Shown: positions 37,073 to 44,761 of the stretch, piece after piece
How positions within the stretch are numbered: position 1 is the stretch's first letter
Layout: every line of letters begins with the position of its first letter
DNA from: Rhodococcus ruber NBRC 15591
GTDB lineage: Bacteria; Actinomycetota; Actinomycetes; Mycobacteriales; Mycobacteriaceae
Direction: 5' to 3'
NCBI RefSeq assembly: GCF_001894945.1
Contig: NZ_BCXE01000002.1
Span: 1 to 64,000, forward strand
Length of the DNA stretch: 64,000 bases
Made by a program: the position numbers and the translations under genes
Notes under the pieces: generated by a model
Database searches by the model: none
Told to the model about the DNA's origin: nothing
What the model saw: only the letters and a program-made list of their open reading frames with translations

Positions 37073-37109
37073 ACGTCCGGCTCCGCCGTGCGGGTGCGGA
37101 GCCGGACGT
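37073..37109 (+). terminator. Hairpin upstream of the PolA-like gene
   Basis: A perfect 14-bp stem (37073-37086 with 37096-37109), 9-nt loop, within the 259-bp gap after the dehydrogenase gene and 51 bp before the polymerase start. It most likely terminates the tetR-dehydrogenase operon, although it could also form in a polymerase leader. Confidence 0.55.
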
Positions 37110-37159
37110 GGACGGGACCGTCCGCCGGCGGTGTCGGCACCGAGGTGCAGACTGGACCG

Positions 37160-38704
37160 GTGCGCACCGTGCTGGTTCCCGACACCGCCGGCGGGCAGTC
37201 GCCCGGCGGGTGGACCGTTCCGGTCGACCCCGACGGACGACCGCTCGCCGCTGCCGAGCACCACGACGACCTGACGACATTCGTGCGGACGTGCGAGGCG
37301 ACGAACCCGCCGCGCTGGATCTGGACCGGCACCGCCTCCGTCTACCCCGCACTGCTGCGCGGCGGGGCCCGCGTGCGCCGATGCCACGACCTCGCCTCCA
37401 CCCGCGCAATCCTCAACGTACGCGCCGGGATTCCCGCGCCACCGGAACAGCCGATCGACCAGCGACCGGGACTGTTCGACGTCGCTCCCACCGCCGACCT
37501 CGACTCGGTGCTCGCCGAGTTCGCCCGGCAGCGGGCCGAACTCGGTGGCCGCGCCCGGCTCGAACTGCTCGTCGCCGCCGAATCGGCGGGCACGCTGGCC
37601 GCCGCCGAGATGAGCTTCGACGGGCTGCCCTTCTCCGCCGACGCCCACCGGCGGGTGCTCGAGCGCACCCTCGGCCCGCGCCCCACCGACGACGGATTGC
37701 CGCCTCGGATAACCGAACTGAACGCCCGGATCGGTGCGGTTTTCGGTCGTGCGCTCAACCCGGCCTCGCACACCGAGGTGCTCGACGCGTTCCGGCGGGA
37801 AGGCATCGAGGTGCCGTCCACCCGCAAATGGGTACTGCGCGAACTCGACCATCCGGCGGTGCCGCTGCTCCTGCAGCACCGCGATCTGTCGAAGCTGCAC
37901 AGCACCAACGGCTGGCACTGGCTCGACACCTGGGTGCGCGACGGCCGGTTCCGCCCGGTCTATGTGCCCGGTGCCGTGGTGTCCGGGCGCTGGGCGAGCC
38001 GCGGCGGTGGGGCCCTGCAGATTCCGAAGGCGTTGCGGTCGAGCGTGATCGCCGAGCCCGGCCACGTTTTCGTGATCGCCGATGCCGGCCAGCTCGAACC
38101 GCGCATCCTCGCCGCGATGTCCGGCGACCCGCGGATGACGACGGCGGCGGGGGCCGAGGACCTGTACGCGCCGGTGGCGGCGGCGACGTTCGGCGGCGAC
38201 CGCGCGAAGGCGAAGGTGGCCGTGCTCGGCGTGCTCTACGGTGCGACGTCCGGTGAGTCGCGGGCGTTGCTCACGATGCTGAGGCGTAGTTTTCCCGAGG
38301 CGGTGGAGTTCGTCGAGCACGCCGCGCGGGCCGGGGAACGCGGCGAGGTGGTGCATTCGTGGCTGGGCCGCGCGTGCCCGCCGCCCGACGCCGGCTTCTT
38401 CGTGCACGGCGACGCGCGGGCCCGGGGACGGTTCACCCGCAACTTCGTCGTCCAGGCGACGGCCGCCGAGTGGGCGCTGTGCGTGCTGGCCGACCTGCGT
38501 CTGCGCCTGGCCGCCGGCGACGCCGGTGAGCTCGTCTTCTTCCAGCACGACGAGATCGTGGTGCACACCCGCACGCCGGAGACCGCGACGGCACACCTGT
38601 CCGCCGCGGTGGAGTCGGCCACCCGGTTGCTGTTCGGAGCCACCGAAGTGCGTTTCCCCATGCAGGTCTCGGTGCGCGACTGCTACGGCGCGGACGAGTC
38701 GTAG
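37160..38704 (+). CDS. Actinobacterial bifunctional 3'-5' exonuclease/DNA polymerase, PolA-like (514 aa)
   Basis: Family A polymerase lacking the 5'-nuclease domain. Polymerase motifs: A, IADAGQLEPRILAAMSG; B, RAKAKVAVLGVLYGATSGE; C, FFQHDEIVVHT with the catalytic Asp-Glu. The first 200 residues correspond to the exonuclease-like domain, but I do not see the canonical DEDD residues, so proofreading is doubtful. GTG 37160 gives the family start VRTVLVPDTAGG. Its 3' end overlaps the convergent alkA gene by 22 bp. Adjacent genes are for alkylation repair, so a repair-synthesis role is an attractive inference. Confidence 0.85.
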   Translation: MRTVLVPDTAGGQSPGGWTVPVDPDGRPLAAAEHHDDLTTFVRTCEATNPPRWIWTGTASVYPALLRGGARVRRCHDLASTRAILNVRAGIPAPPEQPIDQRPGLFDVAPTADLDSVLAEFARQRAELGGRARLELLVAAESAGTLAAAEMSFDGLPFSADAHRRVLERTLGPRPTDDGLPPRITELNARIGAVFGRALNPASHTEVLDAFRREGIEVPSTRKWVLRELDHPAVPLLLQHRDLSKLHSTNGWHWLDTWVRDGRFRPVYVPGAVVSGRWASRGGGALQIPKALRSSVIAEPGHVFVIADAGQLEPRILAAMSGDPRMTTAAGAEDLYAPVAAATFGGDRAKAKVAVLGVLYGATSGESRALLTMLRRSFPEAVEFVEHAARAGERGEVVHSWLGRACPPPDAGFFVHGDARARGRFTRNFVVQATAAEWALCVLADLRLRLAAGDAGELVFFQHDEIVVHTRTPETATAHLSAAVESATRLLFGATEVRFPMQVSVRDCYGADES

Positions 38705-39540
38705 GCGGCGTGCGTCCACAGGTGGAATGAGGCGTAGGCCCGCCACGGACTCCACCGCCGCGTCCGGACCGTCACCTCGCGGGCGGTATCCACGCCGAGG
38801 GCCCTGCGCAGCACCAGATCTCCGACGGGACACGCGTCGCGGTCCCCGAGCACGCGCACGGCGAGGTAGTCCACGGTCCACGGCCCGATTCCCGGCAGTC
38901 CGAGAAGGTCCCGGCGGAACCGCACGGGGTCGGACGGATCGAGACCGTCGGCCGCGGCGCGGGCGAGCGCGAGCACGGTACGCACCCGGGCGCCGGTCAG
39001 CCCCACGGCCGCCTGCAGTTCGTGCGGGTCCGCACCGACGAGCCCGGTCGGCAACGGGAAGCAGAGCAGGCCGTCGCGTCCCGGATCGCCGTAGCGGGCG
39101 ACGAGGCGGCCGGCGAACGTGGCGGCCGCCGCGACGCTGACCTGCTGTCCCAGCACCGTCTGGACGGCGGTGTCGAACCAGTCCGTCGTCCCGAGCACGC
39201 GCAGTCCCGGCCGGGCCGCCACCATCGGCGCGAGGTACGGATCGGCGCCGAGCGCCGCGTCGATCACGGCCGGGTCGGCATCGAGGTCCAGCCACCGCCG
39301 GACCGTCTGCTCCACCTCGGGTAGGTCGCGACGATCCGCGTCGATCCGGACGGACACGTGCTCGGAGCCGGGACGGATCGCGACCACCGTGGGACCGTAC
39401 CGCCCCCGCACCGACCGGACGTGCGTGCCCGTGTCCGCGTCGTGCCGTTCGAGACCGGCGACGGTGTGGCTGCGCAGCGCGGCGAGCATCGGCGCCGCGG
39501 CCAGCGGCGGCGTCACGGTCGGCCGCAGGACGACGCTCAC
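38683..39540 (-). CDS. alkA: DNA-3-methyladenine glycosylase II, AlkA type (285 aa)
   Basis: Removes alkylated bases. HhH-GPD motif LLGLPGIGPWTVDYLAVRVLG with catalytic Asp in ACPVGDLVLRRALG, preceded by TVLGQQVSVAAAATFAGRLV, the conserved helix of AlkA. Actinobacterial AlkA is often fused to an Ada domain; here it is separate and lies in one operon with two methyltransferase genes. GTG 39540 overlaps the upstream stop (GTGA). The 3' end overlaps the convergent polymerase gene. Confidence 0.9.
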   Translation of the reverse strand: MSVVLRPTVTPPLAAAPMLAALRSHTVAGLERHDADTGTHVRSVRGRYGPTVVAIRPGSEHVSVRIDADRRDLPEVEQTVRRWLDLDADPAVIDAALGADPYLAPMVAARPGLRVLGTTDWFDTAVQTVLGQQVSVAAAATFAGRLVARYGDPGRDGLLCFPLPTGLVGADPHELQAAVGLTGARVRTVLALARAAADGLDPSDPVRFRRDLLGLPGIGPWTVDYLAVRVLGDRDACPVGDLVLRRALGVDTAREVTVRTRRWSPWRAYASFHLWTHAAYDSSAP

Positions 39541-40118
39541 GCCGCGGTCTCGAGCCGGAGCAGGGCACGCTTGGCTTCCACCCCGCCCACGTACCGGCCG
39601 AGGTCGCCGTCGCCGCGCACCACGCGATGGCACGGCAGGACGACGGGCAGCGGATTCCTCGCGCACGCCGTGCCCACCGCCCGGACGGCGCGGGGGCTGC
39701 CCGCTACGGCCGCCACCTCGGCGTAGCTCGCGGTCCGGCCGTAGCCGGGCAGGTGCGTGATCACCTCGCGCCGGAAACCCCGCGCCAGGCTCAGGTCGAG
39801 CGGCAGGTCGAAGGTGGTGCGCGTGCCGCGGAAGTACTCGTCGAGCTGGCGAGCGGCGGTGTCGAGCCGGGCGGGTGCGGCAAGGATGCGGGGGCTGATG
39901 TCGGCGGCGAGCCGATCGAGGACCGCGTCGTGGTTCTCGACGGCGTACGCGACCCGCACGAGTCCGGCGGGGGTGGCGGCGAGCAGCAGCGGCCCGACCG
40001 GGGTGTCCACGATGCGGTAGGCGACGTCGAGCAGGTCGGCGGCGCCGGCAGCGACGGTCAGCCGGGCGTGCAGGCGGGTCAGATCGGCGGTGGCGACAGG
40101 GGACGGTTCGAGCGTCAT
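39537..40118 (-). CDS. ogt: O6-alkylguanine-DNA methyltransferase, copy 1 (193 aa)
   Basis: Suicide repair enzyme that takes methyl groups from O6-methylguanine onto a Cys. The active site NPLPVVLPCHRVVRGDG is intact and preceded by the helix-turn-helix and Asn/Arg finger region (SPRAVRAVGTACARNP). The N-terminal 100 residues are longer than the minimal enzyme. ATG 40118 overlaps the sigma-factor stop by 4 nt, so its translation depends on the sigma gene. Confidence 0.9.
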   Translation of the reverse strand: MTLEPSPVATADLTRLHARLTVAAGAADLLDVAYRIVDTPVGPLLLAATPAGLVRVAYAVENHDAVLDRLAADISPRILAAPARLDTAARQLDEYFRGTRTTFDLPLDLSLARGFRREVITHLPGYGRTASYAEVAAVAGSPRAVRAVGTACARNPLPVVLPCHRVVRGDGDLGRYVGGVEAKRALLRLETAA

Positions 40119-40606
40119 GACGGTTCCTCCGTCGGATAGCGGCGGCGCAGCGCGGCCCGGCCGTCGGCGGCGGCGCGGCGCGCGGCGTCGGTGGAGTTGC
40201 CGAGAATCGTGGCGATCTCGGCGTAGGGCAGGCCGACCACGTGGTGGTAGACGATGGCGGCGCGTTGGGTGAACGGCAGCGCGGCGACCGCGGACCACAG
40301 GTCGTCGTCGGGTGCGGGGATGCCCGCGTCGGCCGGGCGCTCCGGGAGGACGGCGACGGGTACCGGCGTGCGAGCCCGGGACCGGTGGACGTCGACGGCC
40401 TTGCGATGGGCGATCGTCACGAGCCACGCCTCGACGTTGCTGCCCGGACGCAGCGCCGGGTAGGCGCGCAGCGCGGCGAGGAACGTCTCGGACCAGGCGT
40501 CGTCGGCGTCGACGGGACCGAGCAGCGCGCGGCACACCCGCAGGACGGTGCCGCCGTGCTCGGCGACGACCCGCTCGAACGGGGGCAGCGGGTCACGGGA
40601 CGGCAC
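40115..40606 (-). CDS. ECF-type RNA polymerase sigma factor inside a DNA-repair operon (163 aa)
   Basis: Sigma-70 family, extracytoplasmic-function type. Region 2: DDAWSETFLAALRAYP and NVEAWLVTIAHRKAVDVHRSRAR; region 4: ALPFTQRAAIVYHHVVGLPYAEIATILGNSTDAARRAAADGRAALRRRY. No anti-sigma gene or fused anti-sigma domain is adjacent. The GTG at 40606 lies inside the end of the second methyltransferase gene (14-bp overlap) and its stop overlaps the first one (ATGA). It is therefore part of a four-gene alkylation-repair operon; control of that operon or of an adaptive response is the obvious but unproven role. Confidence 0.85.
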   Translation of the reverse strand: MPSRDPLPPFERVVAEHGGTVLRVCRALLGPVDADDAWSETFLAALRAYPALRPGSNVEAWLVTIAHRKAVDVHRSRARTPVPVAVLPERPADAGIPAPDDDLWSAVAALPFTQRAAIVYHHVVGLPYAEIATILGNSTDAARRAAADGRAALRRRYPTEEPS

Positions 40607-41090
40607 GGGTCACCTGCGCCTCCCGGTCGAGCAGGTAACGCTTGCGGTCGAGACCGCCGGCGTACCCGGTGAGGGTGCCGTCGCGGCCGATCACGCGGTG
40701 GCACGGCACCACGATGCTCACCGGGTTGCGGCCGTTGGCGGCGGCCACCGCGCGCACGGCGGTGGGTTGGCCGACCGCGGCGGCGAGCTCGGTGTACGTG
40801 CACACCGTGCCGTACGGGACGGCCTGCAGCGCCTGCCACACCCGGCGCTGGAACGGGGTTCCGTGCAGCCCGAGCGGCACGGTGAACTCGGTGCGCCGGC
40901 CCGCGAAGTATTCGTCGAGCTGCTCGGTGATCTCCTCGAAACCGGTCGCCGCGAGATCCCCGAAGGTGTGCGGGCCGGGTCGGTGCCGATGTTCGGCGAG
41001 GTACAGGCCGCTGAGGGCCCCGTCGGTCCGCACCAGAGTCAGCGGTCCGATCGGTGAGTCGACGACCGTGTGGGTTCGCGTCGCGTTCAC
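40593..41090 (-). CDS. ogt: O6-alkylguanine-DNA methyltransferase, copy 2 (165 aa)
   Basis: Typical Ogt/MGMT: TVVDSPIGPLTLV at the start, FQRRVWQALQAVPYGTVCTYTELA (DNA-binding helix region), RAVAAANGRNPVSIVVPCHRVIG with the acceptor Cys and YAGGLDRKRYLLDREA. GTG 41090 was chosen because AAGGA lies 8 bp upstream; a further GTG at 41135 is unlikely. First gene of the ogt-sigma-ogt-alkA operon. The 292 bp to the next plus-strand gene presumably hold the divergent promoters; I see no clear motif. Confidence 0.92.
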   Translation of the reverse strand: MNATRTHTVVDSPIGPLTLVRTDGALSGLYLAEHRHRPGPHTFGDLAATGFEEITEQLDEYFAGRRTEFTVPLGLHGTPFQRRVWQALQAVPYGTVCTYTELAAAVGQPTAVRAVAAANGRNPVSIVVPCHRVIGRDGTLTGYAGGLDRKRYLLDREAQVTRAVP

Positions 41091-41382
41091 GGGTTCGATC
41101 CTTCCATCCGGTGTATACGGGGTAGACGCCTCCACGGGCGGAAACGTGAGATCGATCCGTGACGCAGTTCACCGGGCCGTGGCCGGAATACCCGGGAACG
41201 GGTCGGTGTTGAAGAGTTCGGATCGGCACGCTCCGTGTCCCCCGGGCTCAATATTTCTGCCTTTGCAGAGTTCCGTCCGGCTGGAGCTGCATTGCGCCTT
41301 TCGCCGTGAGGCGACCGAGCGTGCCGGTCCTTCATCTTTCGTCGGGGGGCGTGGCCCCGCCCCGGCCGGGGAACCCGGACTC

Positions 41383-41673
41383 ATGGCCAGGCGAACCGAA
41401 CCCGCGGTCGCGTCGTCGAGCCAGTGGATCGACGACGACGACGGAATCCGATACCCGCGCGGCGATACGCACGCCTGGACGCCCGGCACCAATCAGACCC
41501 TGTGCGGACTCCCGCTCTCCCGCACCCGCCTCGCCCGCTTCCCGCACGTGCCGTGGAGCGAGGCGCTGTACCTGGCGGACACCGGCGAACACGGTGTCGT
41601 ACCGTGCCGCCGCTGCACCGCGGCCACGCGCCACGATCGGCCCCGGTGGACCCGCACGGACCCGCGGCCGTGA
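41383..41673 (+). CDS. Small putative zinc-ribbon protein (96 aa)
   Basis: Hypothetical protein with DTHAWTPG, TLCGLPLSR and VVPCRRCTAATR: His and three Cys spaced like a zinc ribbon. RFPHVPWSEAL is a hydrophobic core segment. Proteins of this size and pattern occur in actinobacteria with no known function. ATG 41383 is the first Met after an unpromising GC-rich stretch; the end is 48 bp before the TMEM175-like gene on the same strand. Confidence 0.6.
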   Translation: MARRTEPAVASSSQWIDDDDGIRYPRGDTHAWTPGTNQTLCGLPLSRTRLARFPHVPWSEALYLADTGEHGVVPCRRCTAATRHDRPRWTRTDPRP

Positions 41674-41721
41674 CCGCCGTTCGGCTCCGCGCCGGGACGC
41701 GCGATGCCATGCTGTGAAGCC

Positions 41722-42399
41722 ATGGCGGAACCGAGAGAGCGGGACCGGAGCTTCGAACGGTATCTGACGTTCCTCGACGCGATCGTGGCCATCGCGATCA
41801 CCCTGCTGGTGCTGCCGCTCGTCGATCGAGCCTCCGATCACGAGGGGACGACGATCGAATTGCTGCACGACGCCACCGGAGCGATCGGGGCGTTCGCCCT
41901 GAGCTTCGTCGTCATCTTCCGGTTCTGGTGGGGGCAGCACCGGCTGGTCCGCGACATCGTCGCCGACGATCCCTGGGTCGATCGGGCGCTGTTCCTGTGG
42001 GCACTCACCATCGTCTTCCTGCCCTTCCCCTCCGCGCTGGTGGCGACGAACTCCGACGAGACCGCGACCCGTGCGCTGTACATCGGCACCATGGCGGCCA
42101 GCGGGGCGGCGCTGATGTTGTCGGCGTGGGCCGCCGGCCGGCACCCGGCCGTCACGGCGGGCGCCGAGCCACCGGATCTGGCGGGGACTGTCGTGCTGAC
42201 GGCGCTCATGGTGGTGGCACTGGTCCTGAGCGTGACCGTCCCGCCGCTGTCGTACTACCCCCTGCTGTTGTTGCTGCTGTCGGGTCCGTTGACCGGGCTC
42301 GTGCGGCGCGGCCGTCACCCGTCCGGCGCTCGAGTCAGGTCACCGATGGGAGCCGCTCGCCGCCCAGTCATCCGCGGCGACGATCGTCAGAGCGGATGA
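41722..42399 (+). CDS. TMEM175/DUF1211-family membrane protein (225 aa)
   Basis: Predicted potassium-channel-like protein with about six membrane segments. The first helix RYLTFLDAIVAIAITLLVL corresponds to the channel signature RxxxFSDgvfAIaiTLl; the Ser of FSD is Leu here. HDATGAIGAFALSFVVIFRFWWGQHRL is the third-helix landmark. The final 12 residues are encoded by palindromic repeat C1, so the native C-terminus has probably been replaced or extended. Confidence 0.8.
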   Translation: MAEPRERDRSFERYLTFLDAIVAIAITLLVLPLVDRASDHEGTTIELLHDATGAIGAFALSFVVIFRFWWGQHRLVRDIVADDPWVDRALFLWALTIVFLPFPSALVATNSDETATRALYIGTMAASGAALMLSAWAAGRHPAVTAGAEPPDLAGTVVLTALMVVALVLSVTVPPLSYYPLLLLLLSGPLTGLVRRGRHPSGARVRSPMGAARRPVIRGDDRQSG

Positions 42400-42403
42400 C
42401 CGG
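42364..42403. repeat. Palindromic repeat family C, copy 1
   Basis: Arms CCAGTCATCCGC (42364-42375) and GCGGATGACCGG (42392-42403) pair at 11 of 12 positions. The 16-nt centre begins GGCGACGATCGTC. The stop codon of the TMEM175-like gene lies in the right arm. A second copy in the same orientation is at 42602-42641. Confidence 0.75.
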
Positions 42404-42404
42404 C

Positions 42405-42590
42405 CGGAGAGCGGGTACCCGCTCGGACAGCACCCGCTCGAGCTTCCCGGCCGCGCCCCGCAGTACCTCGGTCGCGTTCCTCGGCAGCATCCCGTAGTTC
42501 GGTGCCGCGGCGAGCACCGCAAACCCTCCGCCCGTGCAGAATCCGATCACGCCGACCTTGCCGGTGCAGTCGCCTGTCCACCGGCAACAG
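42405..42590 (-). pseudogene. Decayed dienelactone hydrolase fragment
   Basis: The minus-strand frame from 42585 downward reads GDCTGKVGVIGFCTGGGFAV, the nucleophile-Cys region of dienelactone hydrolases, then APNYGMLPRNATEVLRGA and directly AGKLERVLSER. In intact family members, about 10 and 15-20 residues would separate these blocks. There is no start codon region and no C-terminal catalytic His, so this is a remnant with internal deletions. It lies between two copies of repeat C. Confidence 0.72.
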
Positions 42591-42601
42591 CCGCGCGCCG
42601 G

Positions 42602-42641
42602 CCGGTCATCCGCGGCGACGATTGTCGACGCGGACGACCGG
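42602..42641. repeat. Palindromic repeat family C, copy 2
   Basis: Arms CCGGTCATCCGC (42602-42613) and GCGGACGACCGG (42630-42641), 11 of 12 paired, centre GGCGACGATTGTC like copy 1. It is a direct repeat of 42364-42403, 238 bp away, and bounds the dienelactone hydrolase remnant. Confidence 0.75.
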
Positions 42642-42745
42642 GCGGCACGCGGATGTGGGAACGCAACCCCTCCGAAGTGGACTTATTTTTTCTTTTGGGT
42701 ATGGTCGAGCCGAGTTCGCGATTGCCGATTCGGAAAGGATTGACA

Positions 42746-42868
42746 ATGGCTGCCAAGTCCGCCGTCAAAAGTTCCAAACAGTCCGCCCGCGCTTTGAAGG
42801 AGCGCCGCGCGGAAAAACGAGCCAAGGCTCAGGATGCGGGTCAGCTCATCCGCAAGCGCAAGAGCTGA
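42746..42868 (+). CDS. Very small basic protein (40 aa)
   Basis: Lys/Arg-rich helical peptide (SAVKSSKQSARALKERRAEK, ending RKRKS) with a strong AGGA site (GGAAAGGATTGACAATG). It follows an unusually AT-rich promoter-like stretch (TTATTTTTTCTTTTGGGTATGGT, roughly 42684-42706). It could be a nucleic-acid-binding or ribosome-associated peptide, but no family is recognised. First of three small genes on the same strand. Confidence 0.6.
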   Translation: MAAKSAVKSSKQSARALKERRAEKRAKAQDAGQLIRKRKS

Positions 42869-42899
42869 CCACTCGATCAAAGCCGGGACACACACTCGA

Positions 42900-43106
42900 A
42901 TGCACTCCACGACAACGACTCTGGAGACCCTCTACCGGAACATCGGCGAAATGATGACGCGAGACCGGAATCTCGAAATCGACTTTCCGGGATACCGCCA
43001 AGGGCTGGAAACCGCCCGGCTGTACGTACTCGACGAACTGGCCCGATACTCCGCTTTTTCGATGGCGAGAAAGGACAGCGCAGAGAAGAAGGCACGAGCC
43101 GCATGA
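42900..43106 (+). CDS. Small unknown protein (68 aa)
   Basis: Acidic-to-neutral helical protein: TLETLYRNIGEMM, FPGYRQGLETARLYVLDELARY, then a basic tail. Contains a GYRQGLETA segment related to GYRRGLHDA in the next gene, so the two are probably paralogues. ATG 42900 follows the 40-aa gene by 31 bp; the stop overlaps the next ATG (ATGA). Function unknown. Confidence 0.6.
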   Translation: MHSTTTTLETLYRNIGEMMTRDRNLEIDFPGYRQGLETARLYVLDELARYSAFSMARKDSAEKKARAA

Positions 43107-43270
43107 AAATCACCAGGCATGCGCTGCAGAATATTCGCAGCAATCTGGAAAACGAACTGGCGACCGTCGGATCGTCCACCCACACCCGGGGCTACCGCCG
43201 CGGGCTCCACGACGCCCTGGCGCACGTGGTCGCCCTGCAGGACACCACCGACGCGCGCACACCGCACTGA
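43103..43270 (+). CDS. Small unknown protein, paralogue of the preceding gene (55 aa)
   Basis: MKITRHALQNIRSNLENELA, then THTRGYRRGLHDALAHVVAL. Same helix-GYRxGL-helix plan as the preceding protein, minus the tail. ATG 43103 overlaps the upstream stop. A clean hairpin follows at 43285, closing a three-gene mini-operon. Function unknown. Confidence 0.6.
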   Translation: MKITRHALQNIRSNLENELATVGSSTHTRGYRRGLHDALAHVVALQDTTDARTPH

Positions 43271-43284
43271 AAACCTCTCCCCTC

Positions 43285-43317
43285 GCTCCGTCCCGGCCGA
43301 TGCACCCGGGACGGAGC
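43285..43317 (+). terminator. Hairpin terminator of the small-protein operon
   Basis: A perfect 12-bp stem, arms 43285-43296 and 43306-43317, with a 9-nt loop, 14 bp after the stop codon. Confidence 0.75.
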
Positions 43318-43363
43318 GTCGTCTCGGCCCGGTGTGGCCGGTGTCGAAAGCGATGACCGAACC

Positions 43364-44725
43364 ATGATGCGCATCCCTGTGAGCGCGCCCGGCGCCCGGC
43401 TCGAGTCGGGCAGCACACCCGTGCGGGCCGCCGTGCTGAAGGTGATGTTCCTACCCCTGGACATCGGCGAACGGCCCGTACCACCCCCGGTACCCGCCGT
43501 GCCCTACGCCGAGCCGTTCCTGCCGGCCCGGATCGCCGGCCGCACCGGCTACCTCGAACGCCCCGCTGCCCTGCTGGCCTTCCGGCACCGCGCCGAACCC
43601 GGCACTCGGCTGACCTTCGGGGCGCCGACCCCCGCCGCGCACCCACGCCCGTACGACGGACCGGCGGGGGCATGTGCGTCACTGTGGGAGGTGCCGGGGG
43701 CCGGACCGGTACTGGTCTGCGAGATCCTGTCCGCCGATCCACCGGGTGCCGTGCTCACCTGGCACAGCGACCCCCTGTTCGACGGCGCCGAGACGGGCTT
43801 CCGGCGGACCCTCGACACCTTCCTCGCCCCGTTCGGGATCACCGCCGACGCCAGCCTGGTCGACCTGTTCCCGCGACTGGACACCCGGCTGCCCGACACG
43901 GAGGTGTACCGCCCCCTCGCGCAGGTCGCCGTCCGCACCGCGCCTCCCCTTACCGACGAACCGTCGATCGAGGGACTGGTGGTCGAGGTCGCCGGCGACG
44001 CACGCGAGGCGGCGCGCCGTCTGGTCGACGGCCCACCCGCCGGCGTACTGGCCGAGGCAGCGGCGCGCTCGTGCGGACGGTTGCAGGCCTGGCACCGGCC
44101 GGCCGCGACGGACGTGGCCGTGCGCAAGGACGGCCGGGCGTTGCTGCTCGACCTCGGGGGCGGATATGTCGGCGCGGACAGCCGGGAGACGCTGTACCAC
44201 CTGCTCGGCTGGACGGGCCTGCGCGCACAGCTGCATGCCGATCACCGTCGCCTGCTGACCGCGCTCCGGCGGCACGAGACGCTCGACCCCGACGAGATCC
44301 GCACCGCCCTCGGCGATGTCGCGCGGGCACGGGTGCGACTCGTCGAACTCGCCGTGCTGTCCGCCGAGGCTCGGCCGGCGCACGACGACCCGAAGTGGGC
44401 ACGCACCCTGCTCGTGTCGTCCGGCGCCGGGGAGGTCACCGCGGTGCGGGCGGCGGTGGAGGAGTTGTGCGCCGCCGCCGAGCGGGTGCTGTGGCAGCGC
44501 CTGCACCTGCGCTCGACTCGCCGGTCGTGGTGGGCCGACCCGAAGGCGATGGCGGCCGCCGCGACCTGGGTGGTGTTCGTCGTTGCGGTCACCGCGTTCG
44601 CGGCGTCGACGCAGGTGCTGGCCGGTGCGGCGATCGTCGCCGTGGCCGCCGGTGCGGCCCTGGGGTTCGCCGAGTCCCTCGAACGCCGACGGGCGCCGAA
44701 GCGACGACGTCGCGACCGCCGGTGA
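43364..44725 (+). CDS. Unknown protein with C-terminal membrane hairpin (453 aa)
   Basis: No family recognised. The N-terminal 370 residues look soluble and Ala/Arg/Pro-rich. Stretches such as ATDVAVRKDGRALLLDLGGGYVG and YHLLGWTGLRAQLHADHRRLL have a kinase-like or maltokinase-like flavour, but no catalytic motif is certain. Near residues 398-440 two hydrophobic helices (AAAATWVVFVVAVTAFAAS and GAAIVAVAAGAALGFAES) precede a basic tail (RRRAPKRRRRDRR). ATG 43364 preferred; GTG 43334 possible. Ends 36 bp from the convergent hsdR. Confidence 0.6.
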   Translation: MMRIPVSAPGARLESGSTPVRAAVLKVMFLPLDIGERPVPPPVPAVPYAEPFLPARIAGRTGYLERPAALLAFRHRAEPGTRLTFGAPTPAAHPRPYDGPAGACASLWEVPGAGPVLVCEILSADPPGAVLTWHSDPLFDGAETGFRRTLDTFLAPFGITADASLVDLFPRLDTRLPDTEVYRPLAQVAVRTAPPLTDEPSIEGLVVEVAGDAREAARRLVDGPPAGVLAEAAARSCGRLQAWHRPAATDVAVRKDGRALLLDLGGGYVGADSRETLYHLLGWTGLRAQLHADHRRLLTALRRHETLDPDEIRTALGDVARARVRLVELAVLSAEARPAHDDPKWARTLLVSSGAGEVTAVRAAVEELCAAAERVLWQRLHLRSTRRSWWADPKAMAAAATWVVFVVAVTAFAASTQVLAGAAIVAVAAGAALGFAESLERRRAPKRRRRDRR

Positions 44726-44761
44726 GTGCCACCCTCCAGCACGCGCGCGCAGAACGCACCC

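Noticed and set aside
36986-37159. N-terminal extension of the PolA-like polymerase from 36986
   Set aside because: The extra 58 residues are low-complexity and include the hairpin at 37073-37109. The family-like start VRTVLVPD lies at 37160.
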